This document shows positions 1-6,583 of a stretch of 6,924 nt of DNA, piece after piece. This stretch comes from Flavobacteriaceae bacterium UBA2765 (GTDB lineage Bacteria > Bacteroidota > Bacteroidia > Flavobacteriales > Flavobacteriaceae), in NCBI GenBank assembly GCA_002352665.1, contig DEIV01000096.1, positions 1 through 6,924 of the forward strand, given 5' to 3'. The translations under genes were made by a program, and so were the position numbers. Position 1 is the first letter of the stretch. Every line of letters starts with the position of its first letter. The notes under the pieces are model-generated. The model was given only the letters and a program-made list of their open reading frames with translations. It did no database searches and was not told the origin of the DNA.

Positions 1-95
1 TTTTTCTTTTCGTGTTGTTTATCAATACGTTTTTGACCACCTCCTAAATGAGCCTCAGCAATTTTTTCTTTTAATCCTTTTATTTTTGAATCCAT
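1..95 (-). CDS. Acyl-CoA carboxylase carboxyltransferase (beta) subunit, N-terminal fragment
   Basis: This is the start of a gene cut by the left edge of the window; 31 codons are visible from an ATG at 93-95. The peptide contains KGLKEKIAEAHLGGGQKRID followed by KQHEKK, the N-terminal signature (basic helix, LGGG, K-R-I-x-K-x-H) of the roughly 510-residue carboxyltransferase subunits of propionyl-CoA, methylcrotonyl-CoA and related acyl-CoA carboxylases. In this family the subunit moves CO2 from carboxybiotin to the acyl-CoA. Only six bases separate it from the stop of the biotin carboxylase gene, so the two are almost certainly co-transcribed and probably translationally coupled. None of the catalytic crotonase-like fold is inside the window, so substrate and completeness cannot be judged. 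The family call rests on the short N-terminus and on operon context. Confidence 0.82.
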   Translation of the reverse strand, partial: MDSKIKGLKEKIAEAHLGGGQKRIDKQHEKK

Positions 96-101
96 AATAA
101 A

Positions 102-1541
102 CTAGTTTGGCAATCGTAAAATTTCTTGATCTTCTAAATATGTTTTTACCGCTATTAAAGCTGCAATTCTCGCTTCTTGCTCCATATTCGCTTTCAAAAG
201 TTCAGGGGAATAATAGTTTTTAACAAAATGTGTGTCAAAATTACCCGAACGAAATGCCTCATGTTCACAAACAAATTTTCCAAATGGCAAGGTGGTTTGT
301 ACCCCTTCCACTTTATAATTCTCAATGGCCATTATCAACAATTGTATTGCTTCATCTCGGGTTTTTCCATAGGTAATTAGTTTAGACAACATAGGATCAT
401 AATAAATAGGGATATCCATATGTTGTTCAAATCCATTATCAACACGAATACCTTTACCTACAGGTAATTTATAAACGTCTAAATGTCCAACACTTGGTAA
501 AAAATCATTTAGAGGATCTTCTGCATACACTCTTAATTCTAATGCATGTCCTTTAATCTTTAAATCCTCTTGTTGTAAAGATAAGGCTTCACCTCTGGCC
601 ACACGAATCTGTAATTCAACCAAATCTACTCCGGTAATTAATTCCGTTACCGGATGTTCTACTTGTAGTCTGGTATTCATTTCTAAAAAATAGAAATTAT
701 GATCGGCATCTAATAAAAATTCGACTGTTCCTGCTCCTAAATAATCACATGCTTTTGCAACTTGGACCGCAGCATTACCCATTTCTTTTCTCAATGCCGG
801 AGATAATACAGAAGATGGTGCTTCTTCTACCACTTTTTGATAACGACGTTGTATACTACATTCGCGTTCAAAAAAGTGCAATACATTGCCATGACTATCT
901 GCCAATACTTGAATCTCAACATGTCTGGGAGAAGTTACATATTTTTCAATAAAAACTGAGCCATCTCCAAAAGCTGATGTAGCCTCACTAATGGCTCTCT
1001 TCATTTGCGATTCCAGATCTTTCTCTTTTTCAACAATACGCATTCCTTTACCACCACCTCCGGCAGAGGCTTTTATTAAAATAGGAAACCCAATTTCTTT
1101 GGCTATAATTTTCGCTTTAGAAACATCGGTTATCGCTTTATCTATACCTGGTACCATAGGAATATGGTAATTTTTAACAGCATCTTTCGCCGCCAATTTA
1201 CTTCCCATAATTCTAATGGCTTTTGATTTAGGCCCTATAAAAATGATATTGTTTTTTTCAACCTCTTCTGCAAAATTTGCATTTTCACTTAAAAAACCAT
1301 ATCCGGGATGGATAGCATCTACATGAAGTTTCTTTGCCACTTCAATAATTTTTGATCCTAATAAATAAGATTTGTTTGAGGGTGGTTCTCCAATACAAAC
1401 AGCTTCATCAGCAAATTTAACATGTGGGGCATTTCTATCTGCAGTAGAATAAACTGCCACCGTTTTGATTCCCATTTTTTGAGCGGTTTTCATCACTCGT
1501 ATTGCAATTTCACCTCTATTGGCAATTAATATTTTTTTCAT
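102..1541 (-). CDS. accC: Biotin carboxylase subunit of acyl-CoA carboxylase
   Basis: This 479-residue cytosolic enzyme carboxylates the biotin of the carrier protein, using ATP and bicarbonate. The N-terminal domain opens with KKILIANRGEIAIRV. The ATP-grasp region carries the lysines at about 115 and 157 and the glycine-rich loop AGGGGKGMR (160-168). ECSIQRRYQKVVEEAP (227-242) includes K236. The catalytic strip EMNTRLQVEHPVTE (287-300) supplies E287, N289, R291, V294 and E295, and R337 lies in ELRVYAED. These match E. coli AccC E288, N290, R292 and R338 with an offset of one. There is no biotinyl domain; that is the separate gene upstream. I start at the ATG at 1539-1541 because the protein then begins exactly at the family's usual N-terminus. 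A TTG at 1554-1556 would add five residues and overlap the upstream stop. The symbol follows common practice for the enzyme; this paralogue may serve propionyl-CoA rather than acetyl-CoA carboxylation. Confidence 0.95.
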   Translation of the reverse strand: MKKILIANRGEIAIRVMKTAQKMGIKTVAVYSTADRNAPHVKFADEAVCIGEPPSNKSYLLGSKIIEVAKKLHVDAIHPGYGFLSENANFAEEVEKNNIIFIGPKSKAIRIMGSKLAAKDAVKNYHIPMVPGIDKAITDVSKAKIIAKEIGFPILIKASAGGGGKGMRIVEKEKDLESQMKRAISEATSAFGDGSVFIEKYVTSPRHVEIQVLADSHGNVLHFFERECSIQRRYQKVVEEAPSSVLSPALRKEMGNAAVQVAKACDYLGAGTVEFLLDADHNFYFLEMNTRLQVEHPVTELITGVDLVELQIRVARGEALSLQQEDLKIKGHALELRVYAEDPLNDFLPSVGHLDVYKLPVGKGIRVDNGFEQHMDIPIYYDPMLSKLITYGKTRDEAIQLLIMAIENYKVEGVQTTLPFGKFVCEHEAFRSGNFDTHFVKNYYSPELLKANMEQEARIAALIAVKTYLEDQEILRLPN

Positions 1542-1548
1542 CTTAAAT

Positions 1549-2034
1549 TTATTCAAATTCGATTAATAATTGCCCTTTATCTATAGCATCTCCTTTATTT
1601 ACAGCAACCGATTTTATAATTCCATCTCTTGGTGAAGTAATTATATTTTCCATTTTCATAGCTTCTAAAATCAATAAAGCATCATCTTCCTTTACTTCTT
1701 GCCCTACTTTTACATTAATATCTAAAAGTAAGCCTGGCATAGGTGCTTTTATAATATTGATATGCTTAACGGAACCTAGTGAAAAACCCATGTCTTTGAT
1801 CAGTACGTCTAAGGCGTTAGAAATGTCCACCTTATAGATAGTATTATTAACTCTCAGCGTATACTGCTTCTCTAAGAAATCTGCTTGAATTACCTCAATT
1901 TGATAGGGTTTATTTTGCTCTAAGACATGATAATTTGAATCATTTATCTTTAATGTATCCACTTTTAAAACATCATCATTTGATATATCAAACTGAAATG
2001 TTTTATCAACATTTACTTTATAAACATTGCTCAT
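1549..2034 (-). CDS. Biotin carboxyl carrier protein of acyl-CoA carboxylase
   Basis: This 161-residue protein carries the swinging biotin between the carboxylase and carboxyltransferase sites. The C-terminal biotinyl/lipoyl-like domain spans about 93-161. It begins with IKAPMPGLL (95-103) and contains the biotinylation motif EAMKMEN (124-130), with K127 as the biotinylated lysine, followed by the usual GIIKSVAVNKGDAIDKGQ turn. The first 80 or so residues are a beta-rich segment with paired strands (YTLRVNNTIYKVDI) and no proline/alanine linker. This resembles carriers of the propionyl-CoA, oxaloacetate or pyruvate carboxylase type rather than AccB of fatty-acid synthesis. It is the first gene of a BCCP, biotin carboxylase, carboxyltransferase operon; its TAA is seven bases before the next ATG. 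Identity as a BCCP is very secure. The substrate of the complex is inferred only. Confidence 0.94.
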   Translation of the reverse strand: MSNVYKVNVDKTFQFDISNDDVLKVDTLKINDSNYHVLEQNKPYQIEVIQADFLEKQYTLRVNNTIYKVDISNALDVLIKDMGFSLGSVKHINIIKAPMPGLLLDINVKVGQEVKEDDALLILEAMKMENIITSPRDGIIKSVAVNKGDAIDKGQLLIEFE

Positions 2035-2278
2035 AGATCTGAAGATTTATTTTGTTTAAAATTAGTGAATTTTTTAGCTAAACTTTTAGAAAATATTTAA
2101 TTTTTTAAAGCCTCTAAATTAGATAAAATGAAATGGTTCAAGTATGAGAATTGTCATATTTATTTAAATTATAATTCAACGAGCAAGTCCAACCAACCAT
2201 TTTGAGTTTCATTAATAAATTCTTTATATTTACCAAATAATCAACCCAATTTGTGTTATCATTTTATAAAAAATACTT
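2035..2278. promoter_or_regulatory. Divergent intergenic region between carboxylase operon and beta-helix gene
   Basis: This 244-bp A/T-rich spacer separates two divergent transcription units, so it must hold the promoters of both. A candidate plus-strand promoter is listed separately. For the minus-strand operon I find no perfect TAnnTTTG. The closest is TAATTTTA, read on the minus strand at 2057-2064, with one mismatch and no matching -33 element. I see no riboswitch, tRNA or strong hairpin. A 25-codon reading frame at 2128-2205 is probably chance. Confidence 0.5.
2201..2232 (+). promoter_or_regulatory. Candidate Bacteroidetes promoter for the beta-helix gene
   Basis: TTTG at 2201-2204 is followed after 20 bases by TATATTTA at 2225-2232. 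This fits the Bacteroidetes consensus (TTTG around -33, about 19 bases, TAnnTTTG around -7) with one mismatch in the last base of the -7 element. Transcription would begin near 2239, giving a leader of about 40 bases before the ATG at 2279. Similar matches arise by chance in A/T-rich DNA. Confidence 0.4.
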
Positions 2279-3973
2279 ATGAAAAAAATAGCACTACTTA
2301 TTACGTTCCTTTTTATTTCAACTATTTTTTTTGCACAGCACAATTACTATGTTGCAAAAAATGGTGATGACATAAACGTTGGTGACATAGATAATCCTTG
2401 GAAAACCATACAATATGGAATAAACCAACTCTCTGCTGGAGATGTGCTATTCATAAGAGCAGGTACTTATGAAGAAAAACTTGATATTGATGTTTCAGGT
2501 AACACCTCGGCTTATATAACCATTCGCAACTACCAAAATGAGGTAGTTACACTCGATGCCATAAATTCTACAAATGATTCTTCCATCATATGGACGGACA
2601 ATGCCTATCTGAAAATTGAAGGCTTGCATTTAACCAATAATATTGGGAATAATAGAGAGGGACTTACACTTCAAGGTGCTGCCCATCATATAGAAATACT
2701 AAATAATAAGATCAGTAATATTAAATTTTCTGCCAATCCAAATGCTGACGTAAACACAAATACAAATGCTGTACCACTAAATATTTATGCTGATATGGCT
2801 TCAGATTCCATACATACAATAACCATAAAAGGTAATGAGGTTTTTAATAACCAAACAGGATATAGCGAAAATATAGCCGCTGGTGGTAATTTCAGTGGCT
2901 TTTTGATTGAAGATAACATTGTACATGATAATACCAATATTGGGATAGATATTGGTGGAAATTATGGAACGTCTCCTAGCCCACAATACGACCAAGGACG
3001 ATATGGAATTATTAGAAGTAACTTGGTGTATAATTGTAATTCACCATACAGTACAGCTGCTGGTATTTATATAGATGGTGGTAGAGATATTATAGTAGAA
3101 AATAATATTTGTCACCATAATGGTTATGGTGGAGAAATAGGTTGTGAAGAAAATGGTAGCACCTCTTCTATTACTTTTAGAAATAATATTTTTTATAAAA
3201 ATTTTTATACAGGTATGCATATTGGTGGCTATGACTCTGGTACAACCGGTATCGTATTAAATTCTAATGTTTATAACAATACTTTTTATCAAAATGATGT
3301 TGGTAATAATTCAAATGGAGAATTATCTTTTACAAAATTGGAAAATTGTAAGATTATGAATAATATCTTTTACCTATCTTCTCAAAATGTCTATTTAAAT
3401 ACTTCTAGAACACAGACGAATTTATTATTAGATTATAATCTGGTATTTACTGATTCGGGTAGTAATGCTGTTCTAATCTATGGAAATAATGATTATACAG
3501 GATTACAGAATTATTACAATGCCTCAAATCAAGGCACACATTCTAATTTTGGAAACCCTATGTTCGTCTATTCTGACCGTGCTAATTTTCATATTATGGA
3601 TAATTCTCCGGCTATTGACGCCGGTGACCCTACTTATACTTCAAGTACAGATAATGTTGATATAGATAATGAACCTAGGGTAAATAATATTGTTGATTGT
3701 GGTGCGGATGAATCAACAGTTACTTTAGGAAATACAAGCTATAGTTTGGATACTTTTTTAGTTTATCCAAATCCTACACAACATAAAATTAACCTTCCAG
3801 AAAGCGTAATCAATGCTAACTATAGCATTATTTCTTCGGAAGGAAAATTAATCCATAAGGGATTATTACTCACAAATAGTATAGATTTTACAATGTATAC
3901 ACAAGGCATATACTTTGTTCAAATAAGAAATATTAATAGGCAATTATCTTTTAGAATTGTAAAAATTGACTAA
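2279..3973 (+). CDS. Secreted right-handed beta-helix protein with T9SS type A sorting domain
   Basis: This 564-residue exported protein starts with a signal peptide (KK, then a hydrophobic run, cleavage probably after FFAQ at 17-20). Residues 22-70 (YYVAKNGDD, then NPWKTIQYGINQ and GDVLFIRAGTYEE) match the DUF1565-like cap of parallel beta-helix proteins. Residues 110-400 contain repeated PbH1-type rungs with Asn at the turn: ILNNKIS, IKGNEVF, IEDNIVHDN, IRSNLVYN, VENNICHHN, FRNNIFYKN, LNSNVYNN and MNNIFYL. Residues 442-478 (NSPAIDAGDP, then DNEPRVNNIVDCGADE) resemble the choice-of-anchor-Q end. Residues 493-564 form a type IX sorting domain (FLVYPNPT, GIYFVQI, and the ending SFRIVKI). The protein should cross the outer membrane by T9SS and be released or surface-anchored. 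Many relatives are polysaccharide lyases or hydrolases, but I cannot identify catalytic residues of PL6 or any other named family, so no activity is assigned. It stands alone as a single-gene unit. Confidence 0.9.
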   Translation: MKKIALLITFLFISTIFFAQHNYYVAKNGDDINVGDIDNPWKTIQYGINQLSAGDVLFIRAGTYEEKLDIDVSGNTSAYITIRNYQNEVVTLDAINSTNDSSIIWTDNAYLKIEGLHLTNNIGNNREGLTLQGAAHHIEILNNKISNIKFSANPNADVNTNTNAVPLNIYADMASDSIHTITIKGNEVFNNQTGYSENIAAGGNFSGFLIEDNIVHDNTNIGIDIGGNYGTSPSPQYDQGRYGIIRSNLVYNCNSPYSTAAGIYIDGGRDIIVENNICHHNGYGGEIGCEENGSTSSITFRNNIFYKNFYTGMHIGGYDSGTTGIVLNSNVYNNTFYQNDVGNNSNGELSFTKLENCKIMNNIFYLSSQNVYLNTSRTQTNLLLDYNLVFTDSGSNAVLIYGNNDYTGLQNYYNASNQGTHSNFGNPMFVYSDRANFHIMDNSPAIDAGDPTYTSSTDNVDIDNEPRVNNIVDCGADESTVTLGNTSYSLDTFLVYPNPTQHKINLPESVINANYSIISSEGKLIHKGLLLTNSIDFTMYTQGIYFVQIRNINRQLSFRIVKID

Positions 3974-4006
3974 AGGAGTTTTGCTATTTATATCGAAAAA
4001 TAAGAT

Positions 4007-4042
4007 AAAAAATCCTCAAGATGTGCCTCGAGGATTTTTTTT
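4007..4042. terminator. Bidirectional intrinsic terminator between convergent genes
   Basis: An 11-bp perfect stem pairs the A-run plus ATCCTC (4007-4017) with GAGGAT plus a T-run (4030-4040) around a 12-base loop. It is followed by T residues to 4042 on the plus strand and, because of the A-run, by a U-tract on the minus strand as well. It lies 33 bases after the stop of the beta-helix gene. It abuts the stop codon of the convergent M42 peptidase (4041-4043), so it can end both transcripts. Confidence 0.88.
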
Positions 4043-5129
4043 ATTTAAAATAACTAAAAGTTTCTCCGTTTTTAATTTTTAATAAGGACTCGTATATTAA
4101 TTTGATTACATTTTCTACATCATCTTTATGCACCATTTCTACTGTAGTATGCATATATCGTAAAGGTAATGATATTAAAGCACTGGCCACACCTGAATTG
4201 CTATAAGCAAAAGCATCAGTATCTGTACCCGTTGCACGAGATAAGGCTGCTCTTTGAAATGGTATTTTATGTTTTTCTGCAGTATCCGTAATTAAATCGC
4301 GTAATTTTTGTTGTACTGCAGGAGCGTAAGCTACAACCGGTCCTTTTCCATTTTCGCAATGCCCTTGTACTTTTTTCTCTATCATTGGAGTTGTAGTATC
4401 ATGAGTTACATCGGTTACTATAGCCGCATTAGGCTGAATACGCTCTGCAATCATTTGAGCACCTCTTAAACCAATTTCTTCCTGTACAGAATTAACTATA
4501 TAGAGGCCAAAAGGTAATTTCTTTTTATTCTCTTTTAATAATCTGGCAACTTCTGCAATCATGAACCCTCCCATACGGTTATCTAAGGCTCTACACACAA
4601 AATTATCTTTATTTAAGATATGAAATTCATCCGGGTAAGTAATGACACAACCCACATGTACCCCCAATTTTTCAACCTCTTCTTTAGTTTTACAACCTAG
4701 ATCGATAAAAATATTTTCCGGTTTTGGTGGTTCTTCTTTAGCCTTACTTCTAGTATGTATAGCTGGCCAGCCAAATATACCTTTAACAATTCCATTTTTT
4801 GTATGCACATTAACAATTTTACTTGGTGCAATTTGGTGGTCAGAACCCCCATTTCTAATTACATATAGCAATCCGTTATCAGAAATATAATTAACATACC
4901 AAGAAATTTCATCAGCATGCCCTTCTATAACTACTTTATATGCTGCTTTCGGATTGATAACACCTACAGCAGTACCATAAGTATCTGTTATAAATTCATC
5001 AACATATGGTTTTAAATAATCCATCCAAATTTTCTGCCCTTCCCATTCATAACCGGTTGGAGCTGCGTTATTTAAATATTTTTCAAGAAATGTCAACGAT
5101 TTTTTAGTGAGGATACTTTTTTTAGCCAT
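4041..5129 (-). CDS. M42 family metallo-aminopeptidase (TET / glutamyl aminopeptidase-like)
   Basis: This 362-residue protein has no signal peptide and should be a cytosolic dinuclear-metal aminopeptidase. In this family, members assemble into large tetrahedral particles and trim peptides released by other proteases. The expected metal and catalytic residues are all visible and correctly spaced: H71 in EGHADEI, D183 in ALDNRMGG (bridging), E217 and E218 in VQEEIGLRGA (catalytic base and ligand), D240 in VTDVTHD, and H327 in RYMHTTVEM. These are within a few residues of the corresponding positions in archaeal TET enzymes. Length and N-terminus (SLTFLEKYLNNAAPTGYE) are normal for the family, which supports the ATG at 5127-5129. 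Some relatives were labelled endoglucanase (CelM-like) or deblocking aminopeptidase, so the exact peptide specificity is not known. It is a single gene, divergent from the DUF4294 gene and convergent with the beta-helix gene. Confidence 0.94.
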   Translation of the reverse strand: MAKKSILTKKSLTFLEKYLNNAAPTGYEWEGQKIWMDYLKPYVDEFITDTYGTAVGVINPKAAYKVVIEGHADEISWYVNYISDNGLLYVIRNGGSDHQIAPSKIVNVHTKNGIVKGIFGWPAIHTRSKAKEEPPKPENIFIDLGCKTKEEVEKLGVHVGCVITYPDEFHILNKDNFVCRALDNRMGGFMIAEVARLLKENKKKLPFGLYIVNSVQEEIGLRGAQMIAERIQPNAAIVTDVTHDTTTPMIEKKVQGHCENGKGPVVAYAPAVQQKLRDLITDTAEKHKIPFQRAALSRATGTDTDAFAYSNSGVASALISLPLRYMHTTVEMVHKDDVENVIKLIYESLLKIKNGETFSYFK

Positions 5130-5163
5130 AATTATTTTAATTTTAATCCATTATAATTTATAT

Positions 5164-5171
5164 CAAAATTA
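5164..5171 (-). promoter_or_regulatory. Candidate -7 promoter element for the M42 peptidase gene
   Basis: Read on the minus strand, these bases are TAATTTTG, a perfect match to the Bacteroidetes TAnnTTTG element. Transcription would start near 5157, leaving a leader of about 28 bases. The nearest upstream TTTG is 26 bases away, longer than the usual 17-23 spacing, so the -33 box is weak or absent. Confidence 0.45.
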
Positions 5172-5206
5172 ACGTTTATATTTTAAATGCTATCGTTCAA
5201 ATTTAT

Positions 5207-5214
5207 TAATTTTG
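5207..5214 (+). promoter_or_regulatory. Candidate -7 promoter element for the DUF4294 gene
   Basis: TAATTTTG is a perfect TAnnTTTG match, 26 bases before the ATG at 5241. Transcription would start near 5221, giving a leader of about 20 bases. No good TTG lies 17-23 bases upstream. The position argues against an earlier ATG at 5187, since that start would lie upstream of the transcription start. Confidence 0.45.
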
Positions 5215-5240
5215 GAATGATTTTAGCATTAGTTATATTT

Positions 5241-5924
5241 ATGAAAAAAGTTATTCTCATATGTCTTCTGTTTATATCATTTTTAACCACAGCACAAGTT
5301 AAAAACGATACTATCATCAATGACTTAATTTTGATAAGAGGCGATTCTGTTATGCTTACTTTAGATGAAGTGATGGTATTGAATAAACTCAAATTCGATT
5401 CCACCAAAGAAAGACGTTATTACTATTGGTATTGGAAAAAAGTACAAAACGCCTATCCATATGCAAAATTGGCTGCTGAACGATTGCTGCAATTAAATGA
5501 ACAATTGACAAAAATTCGTTCTCAAAGAAAGCGTAAAAAGCATATTAAAAAGATGCAAAAGTATATGGAAGAAGAATTTACTGAAAAGTTAAAAAAAATG
5601 ACAAGGACTGAAGGTAAAATACTAATTAAATTATTGCATAGACAAACGGGGTTGACTGCTTTTGATCTTGTTAAAGAATACCGTAGTGGCTGGAAAGCAT
5701 TTTGGTACAACACTACTGCTAACGTATTTAAATTATCCTTAAAAAAAGAATACCATCCAGAAAGTGTGGCCATTGACTTTATCATAGAAGATATTTTACT
5801 ACGGTCATTTACACAAGGTAATCTTAAAATACAAAAGGCCAGATTACCCATAGATTATTTTGAAATTTCTCCAAAATGGAAAGATATAAATATGGTAGAT
5901 GTTATCAATAATAGAGATCAATAG
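5241..5924 (+). CDS. DUF4294 domain-containing exported protein
   Basis: This 227-residue protein has an N-terminal signal peptide (MKKVILICLLFISFLTTAQ, cleavage probably after TTAQ) and so acts outside the cytoplasm. The rest matches my recollection of the Bacteroidetes DUF4294 family: a short beta-strand lead (GDSVMLTLDEVMVLNKLKF, 34-52), then RRYYYWYWKKVQNAYPYAKLA (58-78) with the aromatic and YPYAKLA core. A charged helical middle follows (80-120), then the most conserved stretch EGKILIKLLHRQTGLTAFDLVKEYRSGWKAFWYNTTA (124-160). The family's function is unknown and I assign none. I choose the ATG at 5241 over the in-frame ATG at 5187. The longer form would put 18 residues before a classic MKK signal peptide, and a perfect -7 element lies between the two starts. 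It is probably monocistronic, with the next gene 180 bases downstream. Confidence 0.88.
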   Translation: MKKVILICLLFISFLTTAQVKNDTIINDLILIRGDSVMLTLDEVMVLNKLKFDSTKERRYYYWYWKKVQNAYPYAKLAAERLLQLNEQLTKIRSQRKRKKHIKKMQKYMEEEFTEKLKKMTRTEGKILIKLLHRQTGLTAFDLVKEYRSGWKAFWYNTTANVFKLSLKKEYHPESVAIDFIIEDILLRSFTQGNLKIQKARLPIDYFEISPKWKDINMVDVINNRDQ

Positions 5925-5977
5925 CGAGTCGCTCTCTTCAGCACATTTTAAAATACGTCATTGATCAGGTTATTGAT

Positions 5978-5985
5978 TAAATTTG
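5978..5985 (+). promoter_or_regulatory. Possible -7 promoter element for the Spy-like gene
   Basis: TAAATTTG matches TAnnTTTG perfectly and would start transcription near 5992, about 113 bases before the ATG at 6105. The nearest upstream TTG (5961-5963) is only 14 bases away, so the -33 box is poor. The element lies in an imperfectly palindromic stretch: TTGATT (5973-5978) and AATCAA (5990-5995) are inverted copies flanking it. That arrangement could be an operator, but the evidence is thin. Confidence 0.3.
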
Positions 5986-6104
5986 TGTGAATCAACCCCT
6001 TTCTTCTATACATGACGTTAAAAATTTGTTAATGATATTTTAGGTGTTAAACCTTATTAGAAAATAAAGGTCAAAGCATTAAATAAATCATTAAAATTAT
6101 TATT

Positions 6105-6563
6105 ATGAAAAAATTATTAAGTATTGCATTGATTGGTTTGTTAACCTTTAATGCCTTTGCTCAGACCAATAAGAGAGGTCAAGATCGTTCTAAAATGACA
6201 GCAGATCAAATAGCTGAATTACATACTAAAAAAATGGTTTTGCAATTAGAGCTAACTGCAGATCAACAGCAAAAAATTTTCCAACTAAATAAAGCACAAG
6301 CATTACAAAGACAAGAAAGAAGAAAAGAAAGGACAGCTTTTGGTGAAAAAAGACAAAAACGGGATAGCAATATGCTATTTAAACATAAAAATGAAAATCT
6401 TGATGCCTTAATAGCTCATCAAAAAGAAATAAAAAATGTGTTGAATGAATCACAGTTTGAAACTTGGAAAAATACCAGAAATCGTAAAATCCATAAACAT
6501 CTCAAACATAAAAAAATGAAAGGGCATTCCAAGAATAGCAAAAGAAAACAAGAAAAAAGATAA
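6105..6563 (+). CDS. Small basic exported Spy/CpxP-like (LTxxQ) protein
   Basis: This 152-residue protein has a clear signal peptide (MKKLLSIALIGLLTFNAFAQ, cleavage after Gln20), so the mature part is periplasmic or envelope-associated. The mature chain is predicted to be almost entirely helical. It contains LTADQ at 50-54 and LNESQ at 113-117, the paired LTxxQ-type motifs of Spy/CpxP-like periplasmic proteins; Bacteroidetes proteins of this shape are often filed as DUF4890. In the characterised relatives these are ATP-independent chaperones or metal and envelope-stress sensors. Transfer of that role here is inference. The chain is rich in Lys and Arg, and the last 30 residues are extremely basic with four histidines (HKHLKHKKMKGH at 130-141), which might bind metal or an anionic polymer. 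The ATG is preceded by an A/T-rich leader without a Shine-Dalgarno sequence, as usual in this phylum. It is followed by a terminator. Confidence 0.75.
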   Translation: MKKLLSIALIGLLTFNAFAQTNKRGQDRSKMTADQIAELHTKKMVLQLELTADQQQKIFQLNKAQALQRQERRKERTAFGEKRQKRDSNMLFKHKNENLDALIAHQKEIKNVLNESQFETWKNTRNRKIHKHLKHKKMKGHSKNSKRKQEKR

Positions 6564-6583
6564 TTATTATTTAAAAACCTTCT

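Noticed and set aside
1542..1556. TTG start extending the biotin carboxylase by five residues.
   Set aside because: It would overlap the BCCP stop and add residues the family does not have; the ATG at 1539-1541 gives the canonical N-terminus.
2128..2205. A 25-codon ATG-started reading frame on the plus strand in the divergent spacer.
   Set aside because: It is short and of unremarkable composition, has no recognisable motif, and ends on the candidate -33 box of the next gene. Chance is the simplest explanation.
3091..3380. Repeated AATAATAT-like strings that could suggest a DNA repeat array.
   Set aside because: They encode the Asn-Asn-Ile turns of beta-helix rungs, so the repetition is at protein level and irregular at DNA level.
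5187..5240. Earlier ATG for the DUF4294 gene.
   Set aside because: It puts 18 extra residues before a standard MKK signal peptide and spans a perfect -7 element.
5183..5407. Minus-strand 74-codon reading frame opposite the DUF4294 signal peptide, with similar open frames opposite other genes (2801-2995, 4642-4890, 5522-5851).
   Set aside because: They are antisense shadows of well-supported genes, without recognisable domains or plausible leaders.
5923..5933. AGCGA-g-TCGCT palindrome overlapping the DUF4294 stop codon, as a possible terminator.
   Set aside because: The stem is only 4-5 bp and is not followed by a T-run.
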